Assembly: GCA_030429545.1 (NCBI GenBank)
Contig: JAUIFF010000005.1
Location: forward strand, 186,001-250,000
Direction: 5' to 3'
DNA length: 64,000 bases
Origin: Polyangia bacterium
Lineage (GTDB): Bacteria > Myxococcota_A > Polyangia > Nannocystales > Nannocystaceae
The position numbers were made by a program, and so were the translations under genes. The notes beneath the pieces are model-generated. The model was not told the DNA's origin. It did not search any database and saw nothing but the letters and a program-made list of their open reading frames with translations. This document shows, in pieces, positions 17,966 through 38,198 of this stretch. The first letter of the stretch is position 1; each line of letters starts with the position of its first letter.

Positions 17966-18670
17966 ATGGGAAAGAAAGCTGAAGCGGCCAAAAAACTGGT
18001 CGACCGCAACAAGAGCTACACGCTCGACGAAGCCTGCGAGCTGGTGCTCAAGGCGAGCTTCGCCAAGTTCGACGAGACCGTCGAGGTCGCCGCCCGCCTG
18101 GGTGTCAACCCGCGTCACGCCGACCAAATGATCCGGTCCTCGTGCAGCCTTCCGCACGGAACCGGCAAGTCGATCCGCGTCATCGTGTTCGCCAAGGGCG
18201 AGCAAGCCCGCCAGGCCAAGGACGCCGGTGCGGACTTTGTCGGTGCCGAAGACCTGGTCGAGAAGATCCAAAAAGACGGCTGGCTCGACTTCGACAGCGC
18301 CATCGCCACCCCCAACATGATGGGTCTCGTCGGTCGCCTGGGTCGGATCCTCGGCCCCCGCAACTTGATGCCAAACCCCAAGGTCGGCACCGTCACCATG
18401 GATGTCGCTAAGGCCGTCAGCGAGCTCAAGGCTGGTCGCATCGAGTTCCGCACCGAGAAAACTGGCATCATCCACGCCCCGGTCGGCAAGGTCTCGTTTG
18501 GCGCCGACAAACTGCGCGAGAACATCAAAGCCCTGCTCGAAACCCTGCAGCGGCTCAAGCCCTCGACCGCCAAGGGCAAGTACTTCAAGAGCGTGTTCCT
18601 GTCCTCGACCATGGGGCCGGGCGTGCGCATGGATACCAACGAAATCGCCTCTCTTGTTGAGCGGCGCTAA
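17966..18670 (+). CDS. rplA: 50S ribosomal protein L1
   Basis: L1 of 234 residues, forming the mobile L1 stalk and, in many bacteria, repressing its own rplK-rplA mRNA. Family motifs seen are [18 protein letters not shown] and [19 protein letters not shown]. It follows rplK by 73 bases. Confidence 0.98.
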   Translation: MGKKAEAAKKLVDRNKSYTLDEACELVLKASFAKFDETVEVAARLGVNPRHADQMIRSSCSLPHGTGKSIRVIVFAKGEQARQAKDAGADFVGAEDLVEKIQKDGWLDFDSAIATPNMMGLVGRLGRILGPRNLMPNPKVGTVTMDVAKAVSELKAGRIEFRTEKTGIIHAPVGKVSFGADKLRENIKALLETLQRLKPSTAKGKYFKSVFLSSTMGPGVRMDTNEIASLVERR

Positions 18671-18859
18671 CCCAAGCTTTTCTAGGAGGTTGTCGACGAG
18701 CGAGATTTTTGTACAGGCAACTACTCAAATCTCATCCATCGGTTGAACGATGGGCACTCGAAGACAGCAGGTGGTCTCACGACCTTAAACGCTTCGCGGC
18801 CGGCCGAGAGTCAGCAACACAAAATAGGTACTGCTCTGACCGGCAGAAGGATTTTCAAC
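18671..18859 (+). promoter_or_regulatory. Untranslated leader before rplJ, likely L10/L12 autoregulation site
   Basis: A 189-base spacer between rplA and rplJ contrasts with the shorter gaps around it. In many bacteria such a leader folds into the kink-turn structure bound by the L10-(L12)4 complex, which represses translation. I base this on position and length; I have not folded it, and the exact structure is not resolved here. Confidence 0.4.
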
Positions 18860-19378
18860 ATGGAACAGGCAACAAAACGCGAACAATCCGCCCAGTTGCG
18901 TCAGCAACTTTCGGACGCCTCGGCTTTCGTCCTCCTCGACTTCGCAGGTGTGACCGTCGAACAGGCAACCGAGCTGCGCAACAAGTTCCGCGAGGCGGGT
19001 TGCACCTACCGGGTCTACAAAAACTCGGTGATCCGCTTTGCGATCGAAGGCACCACCCACGAGGGTGCGACCCCACTGCTCAAGGGCATGACGGGTCTGG
19101 CCTACAACCCCGAAGACCCGGGAGCTCCCGCCCGTGTCGCCCGCGACTTCCGCAAGGACGTCGAGGCTCTCGGTATCAAGGGCGGCATCATGGAGGGCGA
19201 AGTCCTCGATGAAAGCGGTATCAACCGCCTGGCCGACATGCCCGGCCCCCGCGAGCTCAAGTCCATGTTCCTGCGCCTGCTGCAGACCCCGGCCACCAAC
19301 ATGGTTCGGGTCCTCAACGCAGCCCCGCAGAGCTTTTTGTACCTACTCAACGCCAAGAAGGACAAGGACGCAGCCTAG
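18860..19378 (+). CDS. rplJ: 50S ribosomal protein L10
   Basis: L10 of 172 residues, the base of the L12 stalk. Landmarks are the N-terminal globular domain (LLDFAGVTVEQATELRNKFREAG, YKNSVIRFAIEGT) and the C-terminal helix that binds L12 dimers. An in-frame ATG at 18743 would add 39 unrelated residues; the ATG at 18860 gives the family N-terminus (EQATKREQSAQL) and leaves room for the leader. Confidence 0.96.
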   Translation: MEQATKREQSAQLRQQLSDASAFVLLDFAGVTVEQATELRNKFREAGCTYRVYKNSVIRFAIEGTTHEGATPLLKGMTGLAYNPEDPGAPARVARDFRKDVEALGIKGGIMEGEVLDESGINRLADMPGPRELKSMFLRLLQTPATNMVRVLNAAPQSFLYLLNAKKDKDAA

Positions 19379-19468
19379 GCTCGTCCGCGTCGCCCACCCA
19401 CGCTGGGTGCACATACAAACAAGCCCAGCCACCAACCGATTCACCGACACAAGTAAAGGACACCCACC

Positions 19469-19843
19469 ATGGCAGATGTCACCAAAGAACAAGTCATCGA
19501 CTACCTCAGCAACCTCCCCGTGATGGAGATCGCCGCCCTCGTCAAAGAGCTCGAGGACAAATGGGGCGTCTCGGCTGCTGCCCCCGTCGCCGCCGGCCCC
19601 GCCGTCGTCGAGGAGAAAAAAGAAGAGCAGACCGAGTTCGACGTCATCATGAAGAGCTTCGGCGCCAAGAAGATCAACGTCATCAAGGCCATCCGTGCCC
19701 TCATGCCAGGCCTTGGTCTCAAGGAAGCCAAGACCCTCGTCGAGAGCGCCCCGACCCCGGTCAAAGAAGGCGTTTCCAAGGAAGAGGCCGAAGAGGTCGC
19801 CAAGTCCCTCAAGGATGCAGGCGCTGACGTTGAGATCAAGTAA
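19469..19843 (+). CDS. rplL: 50S ribosomal protein L7/L12
   Basis: This 124-residue stalk protein recruits translational GTPases. It has the N-terminal dimerisation helices (about 1-35), an Ala/Pro-rich hinge (about 38-50) and the C-terminal domain with [22 protein letters not shown] and the conserved VESAP...[11 protein letters not shown]. It ends the rplKAJL group before the gap to rpoB. Confidence 0.98.
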   Translation: MADVTKEQVIDYLSNLPVMEIAALVKELEDKWGVSAAAPVAAGPAVVEEKKEEQTEFDVIMKSFGAKKINVIKAIRALMPGLGLKEAKTLVESAPTPVKEGVSKEEAEEVAKSLKDAGADVEIK

Positions 19844-19852
19844 ATCAACCTG

Positions 19853-19880
19853 CGAAAGCCCCGGTTTACGGGGTTTCGTC
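19853..19880 (+). promoter_or_regulatory. Hairpin in the rplL-rpoB spacer, possible attenuator
   Basis: CGAAA-CCCCG pairs with CGGGG-TTTCG (19853-19878, one bulged G, 5-base loop), 10 bases after the rplL stop. It is followed by TCTCAG rather than a T-run, so it is more likely a partial attenuator or processing site than a full terminator. Such an element is well known between rplL and rpoB in other bacteria. Confidence 0.5.
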
Positions 19881-20106
19881 TCAGAACCGGACGTGTGTGA
19901 CGCCTGGGGGCATCCCTTTGGCGTCACACGCTCAATTTCCGGACTTTTGCCAACGGGTCGCTTGTTCGGCCTGTGCCCTTCAAGTTCCCGCGCCGGCTAG
20001 CACCACTCGTTGCTTGTACACCTAGCCCGTCGCAACCCCGCGGAACCCCCGGGTTCCGAATCCCCCAAAAATCGCCACACCACGCGTCACGTCAACAGGT
20101 GCATCG

Positions 20107-24276
<4,170 letters not shown>

Positions 24277-24303
24277 GGGACCGAACAGCCGGAGAAAATC
24301 GTC

Positions 24304-28485
<4,182 letters not shown>

Positions 28486-28689
28486 TCGCCAAGTGTGTGA
28501 GAAGAAGATCATTGACAGGCGTTCGCCGCCCGCGTGCGCGCCTTGATCTGAAAACAGTCCATCTATATAAACACCCCCCCGGTCACCCCGATCGGGGCCA
28601 AACTCCTGCCATTTCCGGATTCTCGGGAACGGCAAAACCCCCGCAGGGGAAATCGCTAACTTCCCCTACAAAGCGGGGACACAAAAGCC

Positions 28690-29061
28690 ATGCCGACGAT
28701 CAATCAGCTCGTCCGAAAAGGACGCGTTCGCCAAATCAAAAAGGGGACCGCCCCCGCACTTCGCGGCTGCCCGCAAAAGCGCGGTGTCTGTGTGCGTGTC
28801 TACACCTCCACCCCGAAAAAGCCGAACTCGGCCCTGCGCAAGGTCGCCCGTGTTCGCCTGACCAACGGCATGGAGGTTACGACCTACATCCCGGGTGAAG
28901 GCCACAACCTCCAAGAGCACTCGATGGTGCTGATCCGCGGTGGTCGTGTCAAAGACCTTCCCGGTGTTCGCTACCACGTGGTCCGCGGCACCCTCGACAC
29001 CATCGGCGTTGCAAACCGCCGCCAGCGTCGCTCGAAATACGGCACCAAACGGCCGAAGTAA
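28690..29061 (+). CDS. rpsL: 30S ribosomal protein S12
   Basis: S12 of 123 residues, part of the decoding centre. The loops that set streptomycin response, [11 protein letters not shown] and [13 protein letters not shown], carry the wild-type lysines. It opens the str operon (rpsL-rpsG-fusA-tuf) after a 204-base spacer downstream of rpoC that includes a perfect CCCCGATCGGGG palindrome (28587-28598) but no clear terminator. Confidence 0.99.
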   Translation: MPTINQLVRKGRVRQIKKGTAPALRGCPQKRGVCVRVYTSTPKKPNSALRKVARVRLTNGMEVTTYIPGEGHNLQEHSMVLIRGGRVKDLPGVRYHVVRGTLDTIGVANRRQRRSKYGTKRPK

Positions 29062-29078
29062 CGCAAGAGACCTAAGCC

Positions 29079-29567
29079 ATGTCCCGTAAAACTGCCAATC
29101 GCAAAAGTCGGCCGCAGCTCAACATCCGCTACACGGACCATCCGGCGGACGTCAATCGCTGCATCCACCAGTTCATCTGCGGCATCATGAACGACGGCAA
29201 GAAGTCGGTCGCCGAAAAGATCGTCTTCGGTGCCTTCGACATCATTTCCGAAATCACCAAGGACGACCCGATCAAGGTGTTCGAGAAGGCCGTGGCCAAC
29301 GTCAAGCCGCGTCTCGAAGTTCGCTCGCGCCGCGTCGGTGGTTCCAACTACCAGGTGCCCGTCGAAGTTCGTCCCGAGCGCAGCCAAGCTCTCGCTTACC
29401 GCTGGCTCATCGGTACCGCCCGCAAGCGCCCCGAAAAAACCATGCGTGAGCGCCTCGCAGCCGAGATGCTCGACGCGAGCAACAACCGCGGCGGCGCCGT
29501 CAAAAAACGCGAAGACATTCACAAAATGGCCGAGGCCAACAAGGCCTTCGCCCACTACCGCTGGTAA
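29079..29567 (+). CDS. rpsG: 30S ribosomal protein S7
   Basis: S7 of 162 residues, the primary binder of the 3' major domain of 16S rRNA. Conserved blocks: [44 protein letters not shown] and the C-terminal [12 protein letters not shown]. It is slightly longer than the common 156-residue form owing to a basic N-terminal extension. It follows rpsL by 17 bases. Confidence 0.98.
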   Translation: MSRKTANRKSRPQLNIRYTDHPADVNRCIHQFICGIMNDGKKSVAEKIVFGAFDIISEITKDDPIKVFEKAVANVKPRLEVRSRRVGGSNYQVPVEVRPERSQALAYRWLIGTARKRPEKTMRERLAAEMLDASNNRGGAVKKREDIHKMAEANKAFAHYRW

Positions 29568-29744
29568 CCCACCGGGAGATTCCCACCCAACACTCCTTTC
29601 CAAACTTGACATTCGATCGTTCCGCGAGGGCTTTGCACACACTGTGCCTCGCTCCCGGATTCGATGGGCCTCTGACCGACCACACCCACTCCCCTCTGGA
29701 GCTGGATGGCCGGTCCAGCGGCCCTCAAGTTGTGCTTCAGACCC

Positions 29745-31850
29745 ATGCAACCCTCGCCAAATATCGCTTCGACGCGGGATATCGGCATCATGGCCCACAT
29801 CGATGCCGGGAAGACCACGACGACCGAGCGAATCCTGTACTACACCGGTGTTTCACATCGCATCGGTGAAGTGCACGACGGCGCCGCTGTCATGGACTAC
29901 ATGGAGCAGGAGCAGGAGCGGGGGATCACGATTACCTCGGCTGCGACCACGTGTTTTTGGCGCGAGCATCGAATCAACCTGATCGATACCCCCGGACACG
30001 TCGACTTCACCATTGAGGTCGAGCGTGCCCTGCGTGTGCTCGACGGTGCCGTGGCCGTGTTTGATGCGGTCGCCGGGGTTGAGCCGCAGTCCGAAACTGT
30101 GTGGCGCCAGGCCAACCGCTACCACGTCCCACGGGTTGCGTTTGTCAACAAGATGGACCGGGTCGGCGCCACGCTGACACGCACGGTCGAGATGCTCGGC
30201 GAGCGTCTGGGTGCACATACAATGGTCGCCCAGCTGCCGATCGGCCTCGAAGGCGACTTTGAAGGCGTGATCGACCTGCTGACCATGGAGACGATCCACT
30301 GGGCCGGCGAAAAGGGTGAAGAAGTCATTCGCGCCCCGCTGACCGAGGATCACGCCCAGTTTGACGATGCGATGATCGCCCGCGAGGCCCTCGTTGAGGC
30401 GGTTGGCGAGGTCGATTCGGAGATCGAAAATCTCTACCTCGAAGGCGAGGATGTCTCGACCGAGCAACTGCGGGCAGCGATGCGTCGTGCCACCCTGGCC
30501 AATAAGGGCGTTGTGGTGTTGTGTGGCTCTTCGCTGCGCAACAAGGGCGTGCAGCCGGTCCTCGACGCCGTCATCGATTATCTGCCGTCGCCACTGGATT
30601 TGCCGCCGACCACGGCCGAGCGGATCAAAGACGGCAAACAAGTTGCACGTGCACCGAGCGACGATGAGCCGCTTTTGGCCCTCGCGTTCAAGGTCAACCA
30701 CGACCCCCACCGCGGGCCCCTGGTGTTCTTCCGCGTCTACTCCGGTGTGCTCAAGGCCAAGGATGCGATCTACAACGTCCGCCTAGGCAAGCGCGAGCGG
30801 GTCAATCGCTTGTTGCAAATACACGCCAACAAGACCACCGAGATCCCCGAGGTCGGTGCCGGCAACATCGCCGCCGCCGTCGGGCTCAAGCTCTCCACCA
30901 CCGGCGACACCCTGATCGGTGCCAAGGACAAAGAGCACGTTACTCTGATGGGGCTCACGATTCCCGAGCCGGTGATCTTCCGGGCCATCGAACCCAAGAA
31001 GACAGCCGACGAGTCGAGCCTCAACGAGGCCCTCGAAAAGCTTCAACGCGAAGATCCCTCGCTGACCGTCCGCGTCGACGCCGACTCGGGACAAACCCTG
31101 GTCGGTGGGATGGGCGAGCTCCACTTAGAGGTGATCGTCGAGCGGATCCTGCGTGAGTATAAGGTGGCCGCCAATGTCGGTCGGCCCCAGGTCGCGTTTC
31201 GCGAGACGATCGCGGCACCGTTGACCAAGACCATCGAGTACGACCGCGAGATCGGCGGCAAACGCCAATACGCCAAGGTCACACTCGAGTTGGTGCCGCG
31301 GGAGCGAGGCGAGGGCAGTGCCTTTGAGTGCACCCTTCCCGAGGGTAAAGATGGCAAGCCGATCCTCCTCAAAGAGATGATCGAGGCCGTCGCCGAGGGC
31401 GTGACAGATGCACAGACACGGGGGCCGATCCTCGGTTATCCAGTGGTCGACGTCGGGGTCAAGCTCACAGATGCCACCTACGACGAGGGCGACTCCTCGG
31501 CGGCGAGCTTCCGGGCCGCAGCCACCATGGGGATGATGGAAGCCCTCGAACAGGCCGGAGCCCAGCTTTTGGAGCCTCTTATGGAGGTTGAAGTTGTGGT
31601 CCCCGAAGACTTTACCGGAGCAGTTGTCTCCGATCTCAACGGCCGTCGCGGCCGTGTCCAGGGCATGGATCCGAGGGAAAACTTCCAAGTGATCACTGCT
31701 GTTGTGCCCTTGGCAGAAATGGTTGGATATGCTACCGCCCTTCGCTCAGCGACCCAGGGCCGCGCCAACTACAGCATGCAGTTCGGCCAGTACGCCGAAG
31801 TACCGACCTCACTGCAACAAGAACTCGTTCAAAGGGTACGGGGCTACTAA
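29745..31850 (+). CDS. fusA: Elongation factor G
   Basis: EF-G catalyses ribosomal translocation. The 701-residue protein has the P-loop [27 protein letters not shown], and domains II-V up to a short C-terminus. An in-frame ATG at 29706 has a GGAG ribosome binding site and would add 13 residues ([13 protein letters not shown]), so the start is not certain; I prefer 29745 because it matches family length. Three TGYANNTRCA motifs lie within it (30212, 30644, 30814), one forcing a rare ATA isoleucine codon. The tuf copy 2 gene follows. Confidence 0.97.
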   Translation: MQPSPNIASTRDIGIMAHIDAGKTTTTERILYYTGVSHRIGEVHDGAAVMDYMEQEQERGITITSAATTCFWREHRINLIDTPGHVDFTIEVERALRVLDGAVAVFDAVAGVEPQSETVWRQANRYHVPRVAFVNKMDRVGATLTRTVEMLGERLGAHTMVAQLPIGLEGDFEGVIDLLTMETIHWAGEKGEEVIRAPLTEDHAQFDDAMIAREALVEAVGEVDSEIENLYLEGEDVSTEQLRAAMRRATLANKGVVVLCGSSLRNKGVQPVLDAVIDYLPSPLDLPPTTAERIKDGKQVARAPSDDEPLLALAFKVNHDPHRGPLVFFRVYSGVLKAKDAIYNVRLGKRERVNRLLQIHANKTTEIPEVGAGNIAAAVGLKLSTTGDTLIGAKDKEHVTLMGLTIPEPVIFRAIEPKKTADESSLNEALEKLQREDPSLTVRVDADSGQTLVGGMGELHLEVIVERILREYKVAANVGRPQVAFRETIAAPLTKTIEYDREIGGKRQYAKVTLELVPRERGEGSAFECTLPEGKDGKPILLKEMIEAVAEGVTDAQTRGPILGYPVVDVGVKLTDATYDEGDSSAASFRAAATMGMMEALEQAGAQLLEPLMEVEVVVPEDFTGAVVSDLNGRRGRVQGMDPRENFQVITAVVPLAEMVGYATALRSATQGRANYSMQFGQYAEVPTSLQQELVQRVRGY

Positions 31851-31927
31851 GCATCCAGCTCCAACCCGCCCGGCTCTCACGCCAAAAGTTTCACCCAAAG
31901 CAAGCGATAAGAGAAAAGAGATCCGCC

Positions 31928-33127
<1,200 letters not shown>

Positions 33128-33139
33128 GCAGGAATCAAC

Positions 33140-33448
33140 GTGGACAACCTCAAGATTCGAATTCGGCTCAAGGCCTTCGATCACAAGCTGCTCGATCAAT
33201 CGGCCAGTGAGATCGCCGAAACGGCCCGCCGCACGGGTGCAACCGTCGCGGGTCCGATTCCACTGCCGACCAAGATCAACAAGTACACCGTGCTCCGCGG
33301 TCCCTTCATCGACAAGAAGTCCCGCGAGCAATTTGAGATCCGCACGCACAAGCGCCTTCTCGACATCCTTGAGCCCAACAAGCAAACCCTTGATGCGCTC
33401 ATGAAGCTCGACTTGTCCGCCGGTGTCGATGTCGAGATCAAGACCTAA
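33140..33448 (+). CDS. rpsJ: 30S ribosomal protein S10
   Basis: S10 (NusE) of 102 residues, starting at a GTG with an AGGAAT ribosome binding site. The family blocks [50 protein letters not shown] are clear. Unlike the standard S10 operon, the next gene is rplD, not rplC, only 18 bases downstream. Confidence 0.98.
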   Translation: MDNLKIRIRLKAFDHKLLDQSASEIAETARRTGATVAGPIPLPTKINKYTVLRGPFIDKKSREQFEIRTHKRLLDILEPNKQTLDALMKLDLSAGVDVEIKT

Positions 33449-33466
33449 GCCCAGAAGTTTTTAGCC

Positions 33467-34123
33467 ATGGCAAAGCTCAACGTCATCAACCTCGAAGGTG
33501 CGAGCCTCGGCGAGATCGAAGTCGCCGACAGCGTGTTCGCCTCTGAGGTCAAAGAACACCTGCTGTGGGAAGTTGTTCGCTACCAGCGCGCAGCTCGCCG
33601 CGGCGGGAACGCAAAGACCAAAGAGCGCGGGGAAATCCGGGCCACGACCGCCAAGATGTTCAAGCAAAAGGGCACCGGCAATGCGCGTCACGGTACCCGC
33701 CGCGTCAACATCTTCCGCGGCGGTGGCCAGGTCCACGGCCCGCGTCCTCGCTCCTACGCATTCAACATCAACAAAAAGGTGATGGCCGGTGCCCTGCGCT
33801 CGGTCCTCAGCCTGCGGGCCAAAGAGGGCAACCTCCTCGTCGTCCGCGACCTCGGGCTCCCCGAAGTCAAGACCAAGTTGATGGCCGCCGCTCTCGACAA
33901 ACTCGAAGCTTCCAAAGCACTCGTGGTCGACAGCGGTGACAACAAGAACATCAAGCTCAGCGTTCGCAACCTTGCACGTGCAAGCTTCCTCGATGTCCGG
34001 GGCATGAACGTCTACGACATCATGCGCTACCCCAAGCTGGTCATCTCCGAGGCTTCGCTGCGCGCGGTCGAAGAGCGCCTCTCCAAGAGCGCCCCCAAGG
34101 CGCAAAAGGGTGGTGAAGCATGA
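33467..34123 (+). CDS. rplD: 50S ribosomal protein L4
   Basis: L4 of 218 residues, lining the exit tunnel and, in E. coli, repressing the S10 operon. Recognisable by RRGGNAKTKERGEIRATTAKMFKQKGTGNARHG, the extended tunnel loop, and DVRGMNVYDIMRYPKLVISE near the end. A TGYANNTRCA palindrome (33973-33982) encodes LARA with rare GCA codons. It overlaps rplW by 4 bases (ATGA). Confidence 0.98.
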   Translation: MAKLNVINLEGASLGEIEVADSVFASEVKEHLLWEVVRYQRAARRGGNAKTKERGEIRATTAKMFKQKGTGNARHGTRRVNIFRGGGQVHGPRPRSYAFNINKKVMAGALRSVLSLRAKEGNLLVVRDLGLPEVKTKLMAAALDKLEASKALVVDSGDNKNIKLSVRNLARASFLDVRGMNVYDIMRYPKLVISEASLRAVEERLSKSAPKAQKGGEA

Positions 34124-34416
34124 CCCCGCAACAAATCATCGTCCGTCCGGTTATCACCGAAAAGGCGTCCGACCTTCAGGGCTCCGACAACCAGTACGCG
34201 TTCGAGGTGCTGCGCGACGCCAACAAAATCGAGATCCGCAAGGCTGTCGAGATGGTGTTTGGCGTGCGGGTGCAAAAAGTCCGCACCATGGTCGTCCGCG
34301 GTGATGTCCGCCGCGTCGGCAAGTACTACGGCCGCAAGCGCTTTTGGAAGAAAGCCGTCGTCACCGTTCACCCGGGCGACAGCATCGACTTCTACGGCGC
34401 AGAGGGGACACAGTAG
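34120..34416 (+). CDS. rplW: 50S ribosomal protein L23
   Basis: L23 of 98 residues, at the tunnel exit where trigger factor and SRP dock. Motifs: IIVRPVITEKASDL, YAFEVLRDANKIEIRKAVE and VRRVGKYYGRKRFWKKAVV. Overlaps rplD by 4 bases and is 3 bases from rplB. Confidence 0.97.
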   Translation: MTPQQIIVRPVITEKASDLQGSDNQYAFEVLRDANKIEIRKAVEMVFGVRVQKVRTMVVRGDVRRVGKYYGRKRFWKKAVVTVHPGDSIDFYGAEGTQ

Positions 34417-34419
34417 AAG

Positions 34420-35244
<825 letters not shown>

Positions 35245-35257
35245 GGGAGTCTAACGC

Positions 35258-35536
35258 ATGCCTCGTTCAGTAAAAAAAGGCCCGTTTGTCGACGCACATC
35301 TCGCTCACAAGATCGAGACAGCGATCAAAGAAGGGGGCCGCAAGGTCATCAAAACCTGGTCGCGTCGCTCGACGATTCTCCCGAACTTCGTCGGCGCCAA
35401 CGTGATGGTCCACAACGGCAACAAGTTCATTCCGCTGTTCGTCACCGAGAACATGGTCGGTCACAAGTTTGGGGAGTTCGCCCCGACCCGGACCTTCCGT
35501 GGCCACAGTGGCGACCGCAAGCGCAAAGGTAGGTAG
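35258..35536 (+). CDS. rpsS: 30S ribosomal protein S19
   Basis: S19 of 92 residues, which binds the head of 16S rRNA with S13. Conserved: [27 protein letters not shown] and [16 protein letters not shown]. Follows rplB by 13 bases. Confidence 0.98.
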   Translation: MPRSVKKGPFVDAHLAHKIETAIKEGGRKVIKTWSRRSTILPNFVGANVMVHNGNKFIPLFVTENMVGHKFGEFAPTRTFRGHSGDRKRKGR

Positions 35537-35544
35537 GAACCATC

Positions 35545-35889
35545 ATGGCTACTGCAACCGCACGATTGAGCTACGCCCGGATCACGCCGCGGAAAGCTCG
35601 CATCATCGCCAATCTGATTCGCAACAAGGACGTCACCGCGGCGATCAACAGCCTGCGCTTCCTCCACAAGGCCGGCGCGCCGATGTTCTTCAAACTCCTG
35701 GTCTCGGCCGTGGCCAATGCCGAGGACAAGGGCGACGTCGATGTCGACCAGCTCTTCGTCTCCAAGGTGATGGTCGACCAGGGCCCCAAACTCAAGCGCT
35801 GGCGTCCGCGCGCCCAGGGTCGTGCCACCCGGGTCGAGAAAAAGACCAGCCACATCGTCCTCGAGATTTCGCAGAAGGTAGTGAACTAG
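35545..35889 (+). CDS. rplV: 50S ribosomal protein L22
   Basis: L22 of 114 residues, whose long hairpin (LFVSKVMVDQGPKLKRWRPRAQGRA) lines the exit tunnel. The N-terminus reads TATARLSYARITPRKARIIANLIR. Its stop abuts the rpsC ATG directly. Confidence 0.98.
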   Translation: MATATARLSYARITPRKARIIANLIRNKDVTAAINSLRFLHKAGAPMFFKLLVSAVANAEDKGDVDVDQLFVSKVMVDQGPKLKRWRPRAQGRATRVEKKTSHIVLEISQKVVN

Positions 35890-36564
35890 ATGGGTCAAAA
35901 AACACATCCAATCGGGTTTCGCGTCGGGGTTATCAAAACCTGGAACTCGAAGTGGTTCGAGCAGGCACGCTATCGCCAGTGGCTGCACGAGGACCTCAAA
36001 CTCCGTCGCTACCTCAAAAAGCGCCTGTACAACGCTTCGATCGCCGAGATCACCATGGAGCGGGCCGCCAACAAGCTGAAGATCAACATCTTCTCGGCCC
36101 GCCCCGGCATCATCATCGGCAAGCGTGGCGCCGGCGTCGAGGCGCTCAAAAAAGACGTCTCCAAAATGACCGGCTCCGAGGTGTTCCTCAACATCCAAGA
36201 GGTGCGCAAGGCCGAGGTCAATGCCCAACTCGTGGCCGAGAACATCTGCCAACAGTTGGAGCGTCGTATCGCGTTCCGCCGCGCCCTCAAGCGGGCGATG
36301 CAAACCGCGATGAAGTTCGGTGCCAAGGGCGTCCGCGTCGCTGCGGCCGGTCGTCTCAGCGGCAGCGAGATGGGTCGCAAAGAGAAGTATCGCGCTGGTC
36401 GCGTGCCGCTTCACACCCTGCGTGCCGACATCGATTACGGGTTCGCCGAGGCCCGCACGACCTCCGGTCGGATCGGCGTCAAGTGCTGGATTTTCAAGGG
36501 CGAGGTTTACGGCGTCCGCAGCCAGCAAAACGATCCCCGCTTTCCCCGGCCGCAACGCGGCTAA
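35890..36564 (+). CDS. rpsC: 30S ribosomal protein S3
   Basis: S3 of 224 residues at the mRNA entry site. It starts [21 protein letters not shown], contains a KH domain ([19 protein letters not shown]) and the C-terminal block [31 protein letters not shown]. No notable change from the family. Confidence 0.98.
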   Translation: MGQKTHPIGFRVGVIKTWNSKWFEQARYRQWLHEDLKLRRYLKKRLYNASIAEITMERAANKLKINIFSARPGIIIGKRGAGVEALKKDVSKMTGSEVFLNIQEVRKAEVNAQLVAENICQQLERRIAFRRALKRAMQTAMKFGAKGVRVAAAGRLSGSEMGRKEKYRAGRVPLHTLRADIDYGFAEARTTSGRIGVKCWIFKGEVYGVRSQQNDPRFPRPQRG

Positions 36565-36576
36565 CGGAGATTCGAC

Positions 36577-36993
36577 ATGCTTTCTCCCTCCAGAGTTAAA
36601 TACCGCAAGGTCCAAAAGGGCCGCATGAAAGGCCGCGCCAAGGGCGGTACCGAAGTTAGCTTTGGCGACTTCGGCCTCCAGGCGGTCGAGTGCGGCTGGC
36701 TCACGGCCCGCCAAATCGAGGCGGCTCGTATCGCCATCAACCGTCACGTCAAACGTGGTGGCAAGTTGTACATCCGGATTTTCCCGGACAAACCGATCTC
36801 CAGAAAACCGGCCGAAACCCGCATGGGTAAGGGTAAAGGTGCCCCAGACTACTGGGTTGCCGTCGTCCGCCCGGGTCGCGTGCTCTACGAGATCGAGGGC
36901 GTGCCCGAGGAACTGGCCCGTGAGGCCATGCTTCGTGCCCATCACAAACTCCCGATCAAAACCCGCTTCATCACAAGGGACAGCGCGCTATGA
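36577..36993 (+). CDS. rplP: 50S ribosomal protein L16
   Basis: L16 of 138 residues, near the A site. Signature stretches: [55 protein letters not shown]. Overlaps the rpmC start by 4 bases (ATGA). Confidence 0.98.
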   Translation: MLSPSRVKYRKVQKGRMKGRAKGGTEVSFGDFGLQAVECGWLTARQIEAARIAINRHVKRGGKLYIRIFPDKPISRKPAETRMGKGKGAPDYWVAVVRPGRVLYEIEGVPEELAREAMLRAHHKLPIKTRFITRDSAL

Positions 36994-37208
36994 AGGTTTC
37001 AGAAATCCGTGAGCGCAGTGATGCGGAGCTGGCCGAACTCGAAAAAGAGTTGCGCGACCGTCTGGTCCGCCTGGAAATCGCCAAAGCGACCCAGCGTGCC
37101 AACAACAACCAACTGTTCTCGGCAACCCGCCGCGACATCGCCCGCATCAAGACCATTCAAGCCGAGCGCTCGCGCGGCTTGACCGACGCCGAGGAGGCCA
37201 AGTCGTGA
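36990..37208 (+). CDS. rpmC: 50S ribosomal protein L29
   Basis: L29 of 72 residues, a small helical hairpin at the exit site. Recognised by [30 protein letters not shown] and [10 protein letters not shown]. Overlaps both neighbours by 4 bases, showing tight translational coupling. Confidence 0.95.
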   Translation: MKVSEIRERSDAELAELEKELRDRLVRLEIAKATQRANNNQLFSATRRDIARIKTIQAERSRGLTDAEEAKS

Positions 37209-37492
37209 ACGACACCAAGGAAACACAAGGCGAAAACCGCCGCCACCGTCGGGTGCTCCAGGGGATCGTGGTCTCGGACAAGATGGACAAGACCATCGTG
37301 GTCCAGGTCCGTCGCCGCTACCGTCACCCGCGGTACCGCAAATACGTCAACGAACGTCTTCGCTACAAAGCCCACGACGAGCAAAACACCGCCAAACTCG
37401 GTGACACCGTCAAAATCGTGGCGAGCCGTCCGCTCTCCCGCGACAAACGCTGGCGACTGCAACTGGTCGTAGAAAGGGCTGCAATCGTATGA
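37205..37492 (+). CDS. rpsQ: 30S ribosomal protein S17
   Basis: S17 of 95 residues, starting at a GTG that overlaps the rpmC stop. Conserved: [29 protein letters not shown] and the CS-type region [21 protein letters not shown]. The N-terminus has about 15 extra polar residues. Confidence 0.97.
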   Translation: MNDTKETQGENRRHRRVLQGIVVSDKMDKTIVVQVRRRYRHPRYRKYVNERLRYKAHDEQNTAKLGDTVKIVASRPLSRDKRWRLQLVVERAAIV

Positions 37493-37857
37493 TCCAGGTC
37501 CAATCAGTCCTCGACGTCGCCGACAACTCGGGCGCCCGCAAGCTCTTTTGTATCAAGGTGCTCGGTGGCTCCAAGCGGCGCTACGCTTCCATCGGTGACA
37601 TCGTCGTCGTCTCGGTCCGCGAGGCCCTGCCCAACAGCAAGGTCAAAAAGGGCTCGGTGATGAAGGCCGTCATCGTCCGCACCCGCAAGGGTGTGCGTCG
37701 CCCCGACGGAAGCCTTATCCGCTTCGACACCAACAGCGCGGTGCTCATCGACAACCAAAAGCAACCGGTCGGCTCCCGTATCTTCGGCCCAGTCGCCCGC
37801 GAGCTCCGCCAAAAGAACTACGGCAAGATCATCTCGCTTGCCCCGGAGGTTTTGTAA
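37489..37857 (+). CDS. rplN: 50S ribosomal protein L14
   Basis: L14 of 122 residues at the subunit interface. Starts [27 protein letters not shown] and contains [25 protein letters not shown], both diagnostic. It overlaps rpsQ by 4 bases and rplX by 1 base (TAATG). Confidence 0.98.
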   Translation: MIQVQSVLDVADNSGARKLFCIKVLGGSKRRYASIGDIVVVSVREALPNSKVKKGSVMKAVIVRTRKGVRRPDGSLIRFDTNSAVLIDNQKQPVGSRIFGPVARELRQKNYGKIISLAPEVL

Positions 37858-38174
37858 TGGCCCGCGTACGTAAAGACGACGAAGTCGTGGTCATTGCCGG
37901 CAAGGAGAAAGGGCGCCGTGGCACGGTGCTCAAAGTCCTGCCCAAGGCCGACAAGGTCGTAATCAAGGGTGTCAACGTGATCACCAAGCACGTCAAGCCC
38001 AGCCGTACCCAACCACAGGGCGGCATTGTCCGGCGCGAAGCGCCGATTCACCTCTCCAACGTCATGTTAGTCGATCCCGAAACCGGCGATCCCACCCGGG
38101 TTCGCATGCTGACCCTCGAAGGCGGCCGCAAGGTCCGCATCGCGGTCAAGTCCGGCCAGCAGATCGACAAGTAA
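37857..38174 (+). CDS. rplX: 50S ribosomal protein L24
   Basis: L24 of 105 residues, an assembly initiator with a KOW motif (DDEVVVIAGKEKGRRGTVLKVLPKADKVVIKGVN). Its ATG shares a base with the rplN stop codon. It lies before rplE as usual. Confidence 0.97.
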   Translation: MARVRKDDEVVVIAGKEKGRRGTVLKVLPKADKVVIKGVNVITKHVKPSRTQPQGGIVRREAPIHLSNVMLVDPETGDPTRVRMLTLEGGRKVRIAVKSGQQIDK

Positions 38175-38198
38175 TCTTCTCACCCACGGATATCCCAG

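Noticed and set aside
28486..28689. Terminator between rpoC and rpsL
   Set aside because: The CCCCGATCGGGG palindrome is not followed by a T-run, so read-through into the str operon is as likely.
33140..34123. A fused or hidden rplC within rpsJ or rplD
   Set aside because: Both proteins have normal length and ends and no frame between them encodes L3 motifs.
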